DNA from: Trichocoleus desertorum NBK24
GTDB taxonomy: Bacteria; Cyanobacteriota; Cyanobacteriia; FACHB-46
Direction of reading: 5' to 3'
DNA: 64,000 bases
Assembly: GCF_030409055.1 (NCBI RefSeq)
Contig: NZ_CP116619.1
Location: 5,241,767-5,305,766 of the forward strand
Shown here piece by piece: positions 27,521 to 37,707 of this stretch (its first letter is position 1; each line of letters starts with the position of its first letter). The notes under the pieces are model-generated. The model searched no databases. It saw only the letters and a program-made list of their open reading frames with translations, and was not told the DNA's origin. The translations under genes were made by a program, and so were the position numbers.

Positions 27521-29626
27521 TTAGACAGTTCCGTAATTCTCGGAAGAGAGGTTGCGCTCGGCTTTAGGGGATAGCGTAAAGTAAAAGCAAGCTCCCTGTT
27601 CTACAGCTCCTTCGGCCCACACCTTACCACCATGTCGATGAATGATACGCTGTACAGTGGCTAAGCCAATGCCAGTACCAGGAAATTCGGTCATGGCATG
27701 TAGTCGCTGAAAAGCTCCGAATAATTTGTGAGCATACTCCATATCAAAGCCAGTGCCATTGTCACGGACAAAGTAAATGGGTGTGTCTGCTGATGGTAAG
27801 GCTCCAAACTCAATACAGGCTTGAGCATGTTTGGATGTAAACTTCCAGGCGTTGTTGAGTAAGTTGTCGAGCACAATGGTTAGCAGTTGAGTGTCACCAT
27901 AGGCTATTAGGTCAGAGGCGATCGCAAACTCGACTTGGCGCTCTGGCTGGCTCTGCTGTAGCTCGGTCACTATAGACTGGGCGATCGCACTCAAGTCTAC
28001 TAGTTGCCAGCTCATTTCGCTGCGAGTCACCCGCGACAAATTGAGCAAATCATCGATCAGTTGGCCCATTCGCTGCGTCCCTGCCCGGACTCGTTGCAAG
28101 TAGTGTTGGCCCTTGGCATCTAGTTGCTCGGCATGGCGCTCTAGTAGCGTTTGACTGAAGCCATCAATACTCCGCAAAGGAGCCCGCAAGTCGTGAGACA
28201 CCGAATAAGCAAAGGCTTCAAGTTCTTGGTTGATGGCGGCTAATTGGGTGGTGCGCTCTGTTACCCGTTGTTCCAATTCTTGGTTGAGCGCTTTAATTTC
28301 TTGCTCTGCTCGCTTGCGATCGGTGATGTCGTGCGTCACCTTCGAGAAACCCCGCAGTTGTCCAGTTCCGTCATTCAAGGCAGTCAGGATGACATGCGCC
28401 CAAAACTGCGACCCATCTTGCCGCATGCGCCAGCCTTCTTCTTCAAAGCGGCCTGTTGTGGTAGCGATCTGTATTTCTTGCTGAGCTTTAGCCTGTGAGT
28501 TGCTGACATCGGGGTAAAAATGAGAAACTGATTGGCCAATAATCTCTGGTGCTTGATAGCCCATAATTCGCTCTGCACCGCTGTTCCAACTGGCGACCTG
28601 GCCCTCAGCACTCAGCATAATAATGGCGTAGTCTTGCACCCCCTCTACGAGCAAGCGAAAGCGTTCTTTACTTTCCCATAAGGCAACTTCCGCTTGTTTA
28701 CGCTCGGTGATGTCGAAGCGGATGGCTAGGTATTGGAAGGGGTAGCCCGCCTGATCCAGAAACGGCACGATAGTCGTATCGACCCAATAATAGCTGCCGT
28801 CTTTCGCTCGGTTTTGAATTTCTCCATGCCAAACTTTGCCGCTGCTAATGGTGGCCCACAGAACTTGAAAAAACAGAGCCGAATGATGGCCCGAATTAAT
28901 AATGCGGTGGTTTTGGCCTAGCAACTCGGCTGTGGAGTATTTCGACAGCTCACAGAACTTGTCATTGACGTAGTTGATGGTGCCATGTTGGTCAGTTGTG
29001 GCTACGATCGCGGCTTTATCGAGAGCAAATTTAATATCAGACAGCTCTTTGAGCGATCGTCGCAGTTCTGTTTCGACTCGGCTGCGCTCAGCAATTTCCT
29101 TTTTGAGCTGTTCGTTCGATTGCACTAAAGCAGCGGCTCGTTCCTCTACTCGTTGCTCTAGCTCAATATTTAAAGTTTGTACATGAGCTTCTGCTTGCTT
29201 ACGCTCCACCACTTCATTGGATAAAGCTAGGTTGACGGCTGCAAGTTGTGCGGGGCTGGGTAAAGCCAAGGCTTGAGGCAGTAAGTAAAATAACGAAGCG
29301 GCGGTTCCTACGGAGGCTAAAGCGGTAATTGCTTTAACAAGGCCAGCCAGCCAATACACGGGATGCCATAGCGTCCAAATATCAATGACATGCGTCGTGC
29401 CGCAAGCCACAATAAACAGCCCAAACATCCAAAAAATCCAGCCAAAAGGAATATCTCGGCGCTTATGCACGAAATACACCAGCATGAGCGGAATGGAGTA
29501 ATAAGAGAGCGCTATAAGGGCATCCGAGACAAGATGCAGCCCTACTAAACCTGGCTTCCAGAGGTAGCAATGGCCGTGGGGCATGAATCCGCTGGAAACC
29601 AGCAACGTTTTGAGAAACTCCGACAT
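27521..29626 (-). CDS. Ethylene-receptor-like membrane histidine kinase (ETR domain-PAS-PAS-HisKA-HATPase)
   Basis: A 701-residue sensor kinase. Residues 20-115 form three membrane helices that match the ethylene-binding domain of plant ETR1 and cyanobacterial Etr1. Asp35, then SYYSIP (residues 41-46), and [12 protein letters not shown] with Cys75 and His79, the residues that hold copper(I), are all present. A coiled coil (about 135-195) is followed by PAS domains at about 200-310 and 322-437. A phytochrome-type kinase core has His478 in [24 protein letters not shown] and GTGIGL. It heads a three-gene operon with two receiver proteins. Ethylene binding is likely from the residues; a light role, as in Synechocystis Etr1, cannot be judged. 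Confidence 0.92.
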   Translation of the reverse strand: MSEFLKTLLVSSGFMPHGHCYLWKPGLVGLHLVSDALIALSYYSIPLMLVYFVHKRRDIPFGWIFWMFGLFIVACGTTHVIDIWTLWHPVYWLAGLVKAITALASVGTAASLFYLLPQALALPSPAQLAAVNLALSNEVVERKQAEAHVQTLNIELEQRVEERAAALVQSNEQLKKEIAERSRVETELRRSLKELSDIKFALDKAAIVATTDQHGTINYVNDKFCELSKYSTAELLGQNHRIINSGHHSALFFQVLWATISSGKVWHGEIQNRAKDGSYYWVDTTIVPFLDQAGYPFQYLAIRFDITERKQAEVALWESKERFRLLVEGVQDYAIIMLSAEGQVASWNSGAERIMGYQAPEIIGQSVSHFYPDVSNSQAKAQQEIQIATTTGRFEEEGWRMRQDGSQFWAHVILTALNDGTGQLRGFSKVTHDITDRKRAEQEIKALNQELEQRVTERTTQLAAINQELEAFAYSVSHDLRAPLRSIDGFSQTLLERHAEQLDAKGQHYLQRVRAGTQRMGQLIDDLLNLSRVTRSEMSWQLVDLSAIAQSIVTELQQSQPERQVEFAIASDLIAYGDTQLLTIVLDNLLNNAWKFTSKHAQACIEFGALPSADTPIYFVRDNGTGFDMEYAHKLFGAFQRLHAMTEFPGTGIGLATVQRIIHRHGGKVWAEGAVEQGACFYFTLSPKAERNLSSENYGTV

Positions 29627-29728
29627 ACCATGTTTTCTAGGGGCCTGTCTCTATTCTTAACGCTTCTCTTCTAGTTGGCCGCGAAGGGATGCGAATTTCA
29701 CCCAAAATCAGTAGGAAGCCTCAGCACT

Positions 29729-30400
29729 ATGCCGATCCCATTCTGTTTAAGAGAGCCAAATTTCCTGAGGGATGATTGGTGGGTAAGGTTATTGATTTTA
29801 GGTTTCGCGATCGCCTTAGTGAGTTGCACCCCTGCACCTGTCCCTGTGATATCCGGGACATCTGGGTCACCTAGAGCATCTGCGACACCTGGAGCAGAAC
29901 CTCAAATCGCCCCATCTAGCTCTACCCCAACCAAACTCCCTGATGCTTTACCCAGCGAAATCGCCACCAACTCATCTGTTTCGTTTCAAATTTTGCCCAT
30001 TGAACGCAATCCTTTATCAACCCGCTCTATCTCTGAGTCGCAACTTTTAGTATTTCGAAATCAGCAAGAATGGGCTAATTTTTGGAATTCAGATGCTTCG
30101 CCCGATGCAAATCCGAAAAAGACTGTTGTGCCTGTCGTTGATTTTTCCCATCAGCAGGCGATCGCAGTGACCTTGGGTTCGCGACCTACAGGTGGTTTTA
30201 GTATACAAATTGACCAGATAGAAAAGTTGGAGGCACCCCAGAGTCAGGAGTGGGTGGTTCGTTATACAGAGAAGGTTCCAGGTGCAGATTGTTTTGTGAC
30301 TCAACAGACAACAACCCCAACAGTTTTTCTTTTGACAGCCGCTTCTGATGTGCCTATTCGTATGCAAGGAAAGACACTCACAGACTCTTGTAATCGTTAG
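29729..30400 (+). CDS. PrcB-domain lipoprotein
   Basis: About 223 residues from ATG at 29729; the frame is open from TTG at 29675, but the extra residues do not look like part of a signal peptide. The N-terminal hydrophobic stretch ends in a lipobox, ALVSCTP, so it is probably a lipoprotein. A low-complexity Ser/Pro/Thr linker follows. The C-terminal half matches the PrcB_C domain: WANFWNSDASPDANPKKTVVPVVDFSHQ in overall pattern, then LGSRPTGGFSIQI and YTEKVPGADCFVTQQTTTP. PrcB-type proteins assist surface proteases or bind partners; the partner is unknown here. Confidence 0.78.
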   Translation: MPIPFCLREPNFLRDDWWVRLLILGFAIALVSCTPAPVPVISGTSGSPRASATPGAEPQIAPSSSTPTKLPDALPSEIATNSSVSFQILPIERNPLSTRSISESQLLVFRNQQEWANFWNSDASPDANPKKTVVPVVDFSHQQAIAVTLGSRPTGGFSIQIDQIEKLEAPQSQEWVVRYTEKVPGADCFVTQQTTTPTVFLLTAASDVPIRMQGKTLTDSCNR

Positions 30401-30623
30401 CAGGTTTCTGGGGAAATTCGAGAAACATTCCCTCTCAAGATGGAGTCTGACAGACAGTGGTAATGAATTTAACTTGCTTTTTATTCACTGCCTCTATCGC
30501 AAGTTTGAAGAAATTAGCTTATATTAACTAGGGTTTGCATCGAATTACTCAGGCTGATCGCTTTGGTCATTATTCTAGTTACATTCATCTAGCCACACTG
30601 TTTGGAGTGAGGAGATTTACGCA

Positions 30624-31829
30624 ATGACATCTGGACATACCCCTGCCTTCCTAATGCAAGGACTTCGGTATTTGGTTCGATTAGGAGGGCGGCACTGGTG
30701 GGTATCTGCCCTGATTTGGCTAGCCATGATCGCGCCTGCACGAGCCGCCCTAGACTTACGAGTTGCCATTGAAGAAGGAGTCCAGCAAGTAGGTGTAGCT
30801 AGCTCTACCAAAGCCCTAATTAAGGATGGGGCGGGACGTACTTTAGGAGAACTCTCTCCCGGTCAAGCTTTGAGTGCTGCCTTGAGCGCAGGTGGTGTGT
30901 CTTTACAGGGACAGTGGAAAGCAGGTCAGATTTGGGTAGAACCAACGGAAGGGGGATATGTCTGGATTGGCGATCGCCCAGAGCGCGGTAACTGGTATCG
31001 CGGACGAGCGTTCCTAGTTCCTACAGCTAAGGGTCTTACCGCTGTTAATTACGTAGATTTAGAGCAATATCTCTACAGTGTGGTGGCTTCTGAGATGATT
31101 CCCAGTTGGCCTCAAGAAGCTCTAAAGGCGCAAGCGATCGCCGCCCGCTCTTATGCTCTCTATCAGCGACAAACCTCAGCCAACAGCGTTTACGATGTCG
31201 GTGATACGCAAGCGTGGCAAGTTTATGAAGGGGTTGGCAAAGAAACCTCCACAACTCAAGCCGCAGTCAGCGCCACGGCTGGGCAAGTTTTGACTTATGG
31301 TGGTCGCATCATTGAAGCGGTATTCCATTCTTCTTCTGGTGGGCACACCGAGAACGTAGAAGATGTATGGAAACAACCGCTTCCCTATCTACGTGGTGTG
31401 CAAGACTACGACCAAGGCACACCCGTTTATCAGTGGGTCAAAATGTTCTCCAATTCTGAGCTGAGCAACCGCATTTCTGGTGTCGGAAATGTGATTTCTA
31501 TGCAACCAGCCCGAACAACACCTCGCGGCCGCGTTGTCACGATGAAGGTAGTGGGTGATGCTGGCAGTCGCACCCTCAGTGGAGATGCTCTCCGCAGCGC
31601 TTTAGGGTTGAGAAGTACCCTGTTTACTGCGACTCCTGTAGCGGGTGGAGCAGCTAACAAAAGCAGCGGTTCCTTGCCAGCCTTCCAAATTTCAGGTCGT
31701 GGTTTTGGTCACGGTTTGGGCATGAGCCAATGGGGAGCTCACAACCTAGCTCAGCGTGGTCACAACTACCAGCAGATTGTTTTGCACTACTACAAAGGCA
31801 CAGCGCTTGCCAAAATCCAAGTGCAATAG
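30624..31829 (+). CDS. SpoIID/LytB-domain protein
   Basis: A 401-residue exported protein with a signal peptide (about residues 24-41, cleavage near ARA). The SpoIID domain covers about 130-390: NYVDLEQYLYSVVASEMIPS, ALKAQAIAARSYALYQ, then FHSSSGGHTENVEDVW and GRGFGHGLGMSQWGAHNLA. SpoIID is a lytic transglycosylase that acts on denuded glycan strands, and cyanobacterial copies are thought to help remodel septal peptidoglycan. GTGAGGAG precedes the ATG. A strong hairpin terminator follows the gene, so it is probably monocistronic. Confidence 0.9.
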   Translation: MTSGHTPAFLMQGLRYLVRLGGRHWWVSALIWLAMIAPARAALDLRVAIEEGVQQVGVASSTKALIKDGAGRTLGELSPGQALSAALSAGGVSLQGQWKAGQIWVEPTEGGYVWIGDRPERGNWYRGRAFLVPTAKGLTAVNYVDLEQYLYSVVASEMIPSWPQEALKAQAIAARSYALYQRQTSANSVYDVGDTQAWQVYEGVGKETSTTQAAVSATAGQVLTYGGRIIEAVFHSSSGGHTENVEDVWKQPLPYLRGVQDYDQGTPVYQWVKMFSNSELSNRISGVGNVISMQPARTTPRGRVVTMKVVGDAGSRTLSGDALRSALGLRSTLFTATPVAGGAANKSSGSLPAFQISGRGFGHGLGMSQWGAHNLAQRGHNYQQIVLHYYKGTALAKIQVQ

Positions 31830-31907
31830 AGGCGCAATAAAGGTGTAGTCAAGTGCTTTTGCTTGCCTACAACGTAACTCTGTAGAGCAGTTCAGGAAGG
31901 AGTTAGG

Positions 31908-31962
31908 AGCCAGAATTTAGAAGCTGAGAGAAATTCTAGATTCTGGCTTTTAGCTCTTTTTT
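31908..31962 (+). terminator. Rho-independent terminator after the SpoIID gene
   Basis: A 15-bp stem, AGCCAGAATTTAGAA (31908-31922) with TTCTAGATTCTGGCT (31934-31948), pairs throughout with one G-U pair. It is closed by an 11-base loop and followed by TTTAGCTCTTTTTT. Confidence 0.85.
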
Positions 31963-32074
31963 AAGTTCAATCCTGTAACTCTTGAGCCGAGGCTAAAGCG
32001 GCATAGCTGGCTAGCTCATGTAATTGAGAGTTATCAAGCTTGATCCAGTTCGCGTAAATAGACGGTGGACATAA

Positions 32075-33385
32075 CTAGCGAGACTCGTTGAGGCGACGTT
32101 GCCACTCGGCGTCAATATCGTCCGATCGCTCAACTTCTTGTTCTAAGAGATCGGTTTCAGTGGTGTAAACCAAATCCTCTTGAGTCACCACCGTTTCTGC
32201 TGCAAACTGCTTAGCATAATCCAGCTTGCGCTGTAGATCTGGGTCAGCTTGATTGAGCTTCAAGGCTCGTTGCCGACGATTTTGATTGCGAACCGCTAGT
32301 TTGCTGTTGCGCCACTGAACCCAGAAATAGCGCACTAGGGGAATGGCTAGAAAGGCCGTACCGTATCCTAGTAATAACCAGTAGATTGATTGGACAAAAG
32401 CAACTAAACCTCCTAACTCTGCGGCTACCGTACCATCGGCCAGCAAGCTACCGAGTACCAAGGCACCCACTAGATTGAGTCCACCGAGACCTGTTGCCAG
32501 AATAATTTGCCCCGCACCAGCAGCACTAAAGCGCCAGGGAGTTTCTTCTAGATAGGCCGAAACAGAGCGAGGCCGATGCTGCGCTACAGTGGTTTGCAGC
32601 TCTGGGAAGTGGTAGACAATGCCACCTTCAGGGCTGACTTCGGGGCGGCCATTGAAGCGAGAGAGGACAGGTATCATGTAGTCTTCGTACTCGTAGCCGT
32701 AGCCTTTCCCTACATTGTCTAAGTAGGGGGCAATCTGTTCAGCTACGACTGCCCCTCGATGATTGCGAATTACAGTGCCGATCGCCTGCCAGCGTCGTTC
32801 TTCTAAATCAGCGTTGGGGTTGCCATCGCCAAATAAGAACGAAAAGATGGCTTCTAAAAAATTGAGCTGGTTGGGTTCGCTATTACGAGAACGGCGACGG
32901 CGGCGTTCGTAGGGGCGATCGTAATAATTGGGGTAAAAGATCCAGAAGATATCGGGGGTAAACCAGAAATTGGGTAGAAAGACGCCCCCCCCGCCTCCGG
33001 AGTCGTTGTCATTGTCGCGGCTGGAATTCATCGTTGCTACGATCAAGGCGATCGCCACAATAATCAAAGCGATCGAAACCAGCAGCAGAATGCCAAAGGA
33101 AATACGGATGAGGTAGAACAGTATCCGCCAAACCCGGTTCCACCATTCCTGCAAGCGCAGTCGCAAGAATTTGTTGCGTAAGACATTGCGAAAGTTTTTA
33201 GGAAAGAGATAAACAACCTCGCCGGATTCAGCGACTTGCAAATGCCCACCAGCATCGGATGCTAGGACCAAAAGCCCCTGTTGGGCGAGGTTAATATCTA
33301 GCCCTGCTTGAGCCGCAACATCCCCAACAGTAACGCGGTAATCTAGTTTTTCTACCGCTTGCATAAGCGTGGGATTTGGCACCAT
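32075..33385 (-). CDS. Conserved cyanobacterial/plastid-type membrane protein of unknown function
   Basis: A 436-residue protein. The N-terminal 75 residues look like a winged-helix fold (LDYRVTVGDVAAQAGLDINL, GGHLQVAESGEVVYLFP). One strong membrane segment (about 92-118), a glycine-run loop, an aromatic and arginine-rich stretch and a second similar repeat with GGIVYHFPELQ follow. Two or three further helices lie at about 290-350, and the tail is charged. From memory this architecture also occurs in a plant plastid protein linked to iron-sulphur cluster formation, but I cannot verify that. GGAAGGAAG precedes the ATG. It stands alone. Confidence 0.65.
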   Translation of the reverse strand: MVPNPTLMQAVEKLDYRVTVGDVAAQAGLDINLAQQGLLVLASDAGGHLQVAESGEVVYLFPKNFRNVLRNKFLRLRLQEWWNRVWRILFYLIRISFGILLLVSIALIIVAIALIVATMNSSRDNDNDSGGGGGVFLPNFWFTPDIFWIFYPNYYDRPYERRRRRSRNSEPNQLNFLEAIFSFLFGDGNPNADLEERRWQAIGTVIRNHRGAVVAEQIAPYLDNVGKGYGYEYEDYMIPVLSRFNGRPEVSPEGGIVYHFPELQTTVAQHRPRSVSAYLEETPWRFSAAGAGQIILATGLGGLNLVGALVLGSLLADGTVAAELGGLVAFVQSIYWLLLGYGTAFLAIPLVRYFWVQWRNSKLAVRNQNRRQRALKLNQADPDLQRKLDYAKQFAAETVVTQEDLVYTTETDLLEQEVERSDDIDAEWQRRLNESR

Positions 33386-33601
33386 CCGCTTCCTTCCCCT
33401 GCAAAACCATAATCGTGACTACCTCCAGTATAGGCATCAGGAGTTGTAGTGCTTGACATAGGCCGTTGCGGTTGCCATCCTCATTCCCCTTCCTCGCGCT
33501 AGTACAGTAGGAGAAAGGGAATGAGACTCCTGCTCTCCTCTCGCAGTTTTAGCAGACGGACTGGTAGGGAGGGCCAAGAGCCAGAACTTAAAGCCCGAAA
33601 C

Positions 33602-34468
33602 CTATTGGCAGCGCTCGGCAATGGATTTTAGCGCTGAGCCTAGATTAGATGCAAACGTGATTGTCTGGACAAACGGAGAGGAGCCAGAGCAAGTCATGCG
33701 CGTTTTATTGGTACGGCGTGGAGAAAACCAGGAGTTCGCTTTGACGACAAGGCTGCTACCTGTCCAGGATAGGCCTGTGACAGTCACAGAATTGCTCGCC
33801 CCACTGGTTAGTTGAGCTGAGAGAAAAGTAGCATTGGCGATCGTTCCTGTAGAAGGGTTGATACGGGCCAATACGGCTATTTTGGGGCCACCTCCTTGAC
33901 CATAAGTGGGCAACCAACCACTGGTAGCAAAACGTCGGAAGTCTTGACTGGCTAAACCTTGAGTCCCTGTGGAACTAAAGACTCCATACAGAACACTGCC
34001 ACCATCCCAAATCAGCCCATACCCAGTACCATCATCATTGGTGACTTCATAATCTGTTTTGCACCAAGTGCGCTGACCATTATCAAAACGGACTAAGCGC
34101 GGATTTTTGTTCAGAGATGAAACTTGTTGATAACCGATATAGATGCTAGTGGTGCCGAAGGTGACAGAGGGGCCACCCTTCGCTTTGATTGTGGCCTGAC
34201 TGTCACTACAGGTAAAAGCGACTGCTTTGCCAACCGCAGCGATTGGGGCGGCTTGTGCAGGTTTTGCGGTCAATTCTGCCCAACTGAGGCTGCCACCCAC
34301 TCCTAAAAGCGTGGTGAGACCTAAGGCGGTGAGCTTGGTTGTAATGGAACTGGTTTGCTGTGATGGTGCCGAAGCGTTGCGATCGCTACTGCGTAACTGA
34401 TGAGGTTGCTTTGCAGACAGGTTGATTTGTCGTTGCTCAAGCAACGCAGACAGAAAACGCTGATTCAT
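33602..34468 (-). CDS. Secreted protein of unknown function
   Basis: A 288-residue protein from ATG at 34468, which has GGAGAAA at good spacing; a TTG six codons earlier is less likely. A long polar N-region precedes a hydrophobic segment (TALGLTTLLGVGGSL) and an AQA/A cleavage site, so it is exported. The mature part is a beta-rich globular domain with Cys pairs (FTCSDSQ, TWCKTDYE, MTCSGSS, ERCQ). I do not recognise a family. It is divergent from the small secreted gene at 34815. Confidence 0.7.
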   Translation of the reverse strand: MNQRFLSALLEQRQINLSAKQPHQLRSSDRNASAPSQQTSSITTKLTALGLTTLLGVGGSLSWAELTAKPAQAAPIAAVGKAVAFTCSDSQATIKAKGGPSVTFGTTSIYIGYQQVSSLNKNPRLVRFDNGQRTWCKTDYEVTNDDGTGYGLIWDGGSVLYGVFSSTGTQGLASQDFRRFATSGWLPTYGQGGGPKIAVLARINPSTGTIANATFLSAQLTSGASNSVTVTGLSWTGSSLVVKANSWFSPRRTNKTRMTCSGSSPFVQTITFASNLGSALKSIAERCQ

Positions 34469-34814
34469 AGGATATTTCTCCAGCAAAAACTTTGTCAGAA
34501 ATTTCGTTTCACCGCTTCTACAGGGGTTCTGGCTACCGATAAGCCAACCTGGAAATTCAAACTATGTAGAAACGAGGCAGAGCGCACCAATGAACCTTGG
34601 ATGTGAATCTTGGACGTGAACCTTGGACGAGTGCAATCTAACTCAGAGGTAGGAGCAGGGAGGACAGAAAATTTACTGAATCTTCAAAATCTTTTACACA
34701 AGCTTTAATTTATTTGGAGAATTTTACTGGTACCGCTTAACTTTGTTTGGAAAGTACCCTGTTGACTTCTAACCAACCTGAAAAGTAGAAAAGAGAAAGT
34801 TGACTCAGAGTTAT
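34469..34814. promoter_or_regulatory. Divergent intergenic region with a 13-bp triple repeat
   Basis: These 346 bases separate two divergent genes for exported proteins and should hold both promoters. At 34591-34629 three 13-bp units lie head to tail: TGAACCTTGGATG, TGAATCTTGGACG, TGAACCTTGGACG. No RNA gene was recognised. Confidence 0.6.
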
Positions 34815-35285
34815 ATGCAGAAATTTTCGTCGATAGCGATCGCGGCTGGGCTGATATTAATTCCCCTCAAAGCTCCAGCATCTCTGACATCGGCTAGCGC
34901 CCAGTCAACTTCCTCCTGGAATGGAGATACGCCCCTCTGCTACATGCAGACTACGAGCCGAGGTTTGGTGGATTTGAGCTATTTATGTCAGCAACAACTC
35001 ACGCCCCCGCCTCCTAGCAACCCCCAAGTTGTGGTGCTGGATGTTCAGCGCAGTGGCGATCGCGTGGTCGGCCAAGTCCGTAATGACACGGGTAAGCCAG
35101 TCAGATTTGCTATTGTCAACTATGCGGTTGCCTCCAGTGCCACACCAGCCACGGAAGCCAGTTTTACTTACGTGACACCAGAATCTCTGCAACCTGGACA
35201 AATAGGCAGTTTCACAGGCACCGTTTCCCAACCAGGCACAGTGACAGTTACTTCTGTGGATTGGGAAGCGGAACCTAACAGCTAA
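34815..35285 (+). CDS. Small secreted protein, FxLYD-like
   Basis: About 156 residues from ATG at 34815 (an in-frame TTG lies at 34800). The signal peptide covers SSIAIAAGLILIPLKAPASL and ends near SAQS. A Cys pair (PLCYMQ, LSYLCQQQ) leads into a proline stretch. The C-terminal 80 residues (VVVLDVQRSGDRVVGQVRND, then FTGTVSQPGTVTVTSVDW) read as a beta sandwich like FxLYD-type domains. No enzymatic motif is present. It lies head to tail with nothing; the next gene is convergent. Confidence 0.65.
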   Translation: MQKFSSIAIAAGLILIPLKAPASLTSASAQSTSSWNGDTPLCYMQTTSRGLVDLSYLCQQQLTPPPPSNPQVVVLDVQRSGDRVVGQVRNDTGKPVRFAIVNYAVASSATPATEASFTYVTPESLQPGQIGSFTGTVSQPGTVTVTSVDWEAEPNS

Positions 35286-35293
35286 ATAGGTCG

Positions 35294-36526
35294 TTACAAA
35301 CTCAAGCCTTTTAAGGGTTTTTGCTCTGTTCCTGCTTCCAGTCCCTTACTTTGAATCAGGACGTTAAAGTTGCCCAGTCCCATCGGGCTTGCTAGGGCAT
35401 GTAATGCTTCTCGCCGACTCAGCAAAGTTTGTAAAGACTGTCCCGGTTGGCTGAGATCTGTCTGAGACAGGGCGGCAATGCGATCGCCTAGACCGAGTGC
35501 CATCAAAAATAAGCCTTGCTGGATCAGCCCCACTAGTTGCAAGCCACAGCGATCACCTTGGCGTTCTAGAGCGGTAAAGTCTACGTGGGCCGTAATATCT
35601 TGATACCCCACATATAGATAAGGATTGTTGTGATAGCGATGTTGGTAGTAGCACTGCAACGTGCCCTCCGATCGCACTGGGCTATAGTAGCGCGTGGCTG
35701 GATAACCATAGTCGATGGTGAGGAGATATCCACGCTGCAAGCGATCGGCGACTGTTTTTAACCAATCCAAAGCTGCTAGATTGACCTCAGTTCTATATCC
35801 TTCAGGATAATTGCCGGATAACAAAGGGATACCCACCCACTCAAAATATTCTTTGAGTTCAGGGGTTGAGAGTTCTCCCAATTGTTCAGTAAACTGCATC
35901 GTCTCCGGAGCAGATGGGCTAGAACCTAGGGAAACATATACTTCTCGCAGTTCTCCCTCAGTTAGCACTACTTGATGGATCGGAAAAGCATCGACTAACT
36001 CATTGGAAAAGCAGCAACCCACAATAGAATCAACCGGAATCTCCTCCCAAGTACACCAACGAATGGGGCTAGAGTCTACTAGGGGCTTGTGTGATCGCAG
36101 CCGTTGTTGTTGTTGCAGCCGCAGTGTCGGAGATCGTTCTACAATCACATAGTCTATAACTTGAAAGAAATCAGGATATTGCTGTTGGAGATATTGCAAA
36201 ATATCTGTGGCTAAAATCCCCTGACCTGCCCCCATCTCTAGCAACGTAAAAGGAGAAGGTTGCCCTAGCGATCGCCACATATCCACAAATTGCTCCGCCA
36301 GCAGTTCACCAAAGTCGGAACCTAAATGCGGTGAGGTGAAAAAATCTCCTTGGGCACCAATGGTGACAGCCCTAGTGGAATAGTAACCTTGTTGCGGATG
36401 GTAGAGAGCCAAATCCATGTAGTCCGCGAAAGTAATCCGCTGATCGGGACTATTGGTAATTTTCTGGGCAATTACATTGCAGAGTGCCGAGTTACTACCC
36501 TCCGGGTAGCGTTGCTGAGCTGTCAT
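35294..36526 (-). CDS. MidA/NDUFAF7-family SAM-dependent methyltransferase
   Basis: A 410-residue protein. The family start ITFADYMDLALYHPQQGYYS and the exposed loop GDFFTSPHLGSDFGELLAEQ precede SAM-binding LLEMGAGQGILATDI. Then come the family signatures WCTWEEIPVD and SNELVDAFPIHQV, and LLTIDYGYPATRYY near the middle. The eukaryotic relative methylates an arginine of a complex I subunit, so a role in NDH-1 assembly is plausible in a cyanobacterium but not shown. Its ATG overlaps the stop of the DedA gene by four bases, so the two are coupled. Confidence 0.88.
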   Translation of the reverse strand: MTAQQRYPEGSNSALCNVIAQKITNSPDQRITFADYMDLALYHPQQGYYSTRAVTIGAQGDFFTSPHLGSDFGELLAEQFVDMWRSLGQPSPFTLLEMGAGQGILATDILQYLQQQYPDFFQVIDYVIVERSPTLRLQQQQRLRSHKPLVDSSPIRWCTWEEIPVDSIVGCCFSNELVDAFPIHQVVLTEGELREVYVSLGSSPSAPETMQFTEQLGELSTPELKEYFEWVGIPLLSGNYPEGYRTEVNLAALDWLKTVADRLQRGYLLTIDYGYPATRYYSPVRSEGTLQCYYQHRYHNNPYLYVGYQDITAHVDFTALERQGDRCGLQLVGLIQQGLFLMALGLGDRIAALSQTDLSQPGQSLQTLLSRREALHALASPMGLGNFNVLIQSKGLEAGTEQKPLKGLSL

Positions 36527-37149
36527 AGTTTCGATTGTAATTTTTTTGCTCTTAATTCTTTTGCTCTTAAGCTTGACTGTGGTTTAGCGCGCCGAATTTT
36601 ATACCTAAATAGCAAAACTACCATTGTTACCAACAGGATTGCCATAATGACATTGGAAGCAGGGCCAAGATACTGTCTGACTAAGTAGTAGCGATCGCCT
36701 AAGACATATCCTGCACTAGCTAGCAAAGATGACCAAACCAGGGTGCCGCAGCTCACATAACCCAGAAACAACAGCACAGGCATACCGCTGATGCCAGCAG
36801 GCACAGAAATAACTGTCCGGACTCCTGGCACGACCCGACTCATGACCAGCGCTCTGCCTCCATACTGCTTAAACCAAGCCTTAGACTTCTCAATATCTTC
36901 TGCTGATACTTTAATCCAACCCCCCGATTGATGGGCCAATTTCTGTAGTCCTGGTTCCCCCAAATACTTACCTGCAAAGTACCAAGGTAATACACCTATT
37001 AAAGTCCCGAAGACCCCTGCCGACACGGCATACACCAAATTCAATTGACCTTGGGCTGCCATAAAACCTGCTAACGGCATGATGACTTCCGAGGGGAGAG
37101 GCGCGATCAATGTCAGCAGTATGATTCCGAGGTAGCTCAATGATTCCAT
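36523..37149 (-). CDS. DedA-family membrane protein
   Basis: A 208-residue inner-membrane protein of the DedA/SNARE-associated family. Hallmarks are the acidic LPSEVIMPLAGF region, GTLIGVLPWYFAGKYLG, and FKQYGGRALVMSRVVPGVRT, whose arginines are typical of the family, then four to five helices. Relatives act as lipid scramblases or flippases. The C-terminus carries a small repeat (LRAKELRAKKLQSKL) from a 15-bp duplication. It is the first gene of a two-gene unit with the MidA-like gene. Confidence 0.9.
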   Translation of the reverse strand: MESLSYLGIILLTLIAPLPSEVIMPLAGFMAAQGQLNLVYAVSAGVFGTLIGVLPWYFAGKYLGEPGLQKLAHQSGGWIKVSAEDIEKSKAWFKQYGGRALVMSRVVPGVRTVISVPAGISGMPVLLFLGYVSCGTLVWSSLLASAGYVLGDRYYLVRQYLGPASNVIMAILLVTMVVLLFRYKIRRAKPQSSLRAKELRAKKLQSKL

Positions 37150-37266
37150 ATCGGGGTTGCCTTGCTAGCCTGCCATTCATTCTCTACGATCGCGCCGCAA
37201 TTAGCCTTTGTCAAATTAGCAACAGTATAGTGAGTTAACCAGACATATTTTGGTAGGGCATTTCTA

Positions 37267-37707
37267 ATGAAAGACTACGGACCACCGCTACTTCCGCCTT
37301 TTCAATGTTTTATGGGTCAATGGGAAGGGCTGTGTAAAACCTTTGACCTAGAAGGAAATTTCCTGGAAGCGTCAGCAGTTCATGCTGATATTCATTGGAT
37401 TGAACCAAAGGTCTGGCAATTCAATGAACACTTTGATAACTTGTACGGCTACGGTGCAATCACGTTTAATTGCCCAATCAGGGTTACCGGAAAAACTTGC
37501 TATGGTGAGGACGCGCAACTCAAAATCCGGGGTACAGAACTAACACCCTATAACTATATCTTTCAAGTTCAAAGCACCATATCTCAGACCACTATATTCA
37601 ACAACCATTATTTTCAAGATCCTAATCAGCGCCGTATCATCACCCACAAGCTCCAAAATGGAGAAAGCCACATTTTTCAGATTCAAGATTTTGTCAGAGT
37701 TAGATAG
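37267..37707 (+). CDS. Lipocalin-like cyanobacterial protein
   Basis: A 146-residue soluble protein. The sequence (FMGQWEGLCKTFDLEGNFLE, WQFNEHFDN, ITHKLQNGESHIFQIQDFVR) is a run of beta strands starting with G-x-W, as in lipocalin-type barrels such as DUF3598 or phycobilin lyases. No catalytic residues are evident. It is divergent from the DedA gene. Family placement is tentative. Confidence 0.6.
   Translation: MKDYGPPLLPPFQCFMGQWEGLCKTFDLEGNFLEASAVHADIHWIEPKVWQFNEHFDNLYGYGAITFNCPIRVTGKTCYGEDAQLKIRGTELTPYNYIFQVQSTISQTTIFNNHYFQDPNQRRIITHKLQNGESHIFQIQDFVRVR

Noticed and set aside
33480..33525. Nine-bp inverted repeat CTCATTCCC/GGGAATGAG with a long loop downstream of the secreted-protein gene
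   Set aside because: The loop is long and no T-run follows on either strand, so it is not called a terminator or RNA structure.
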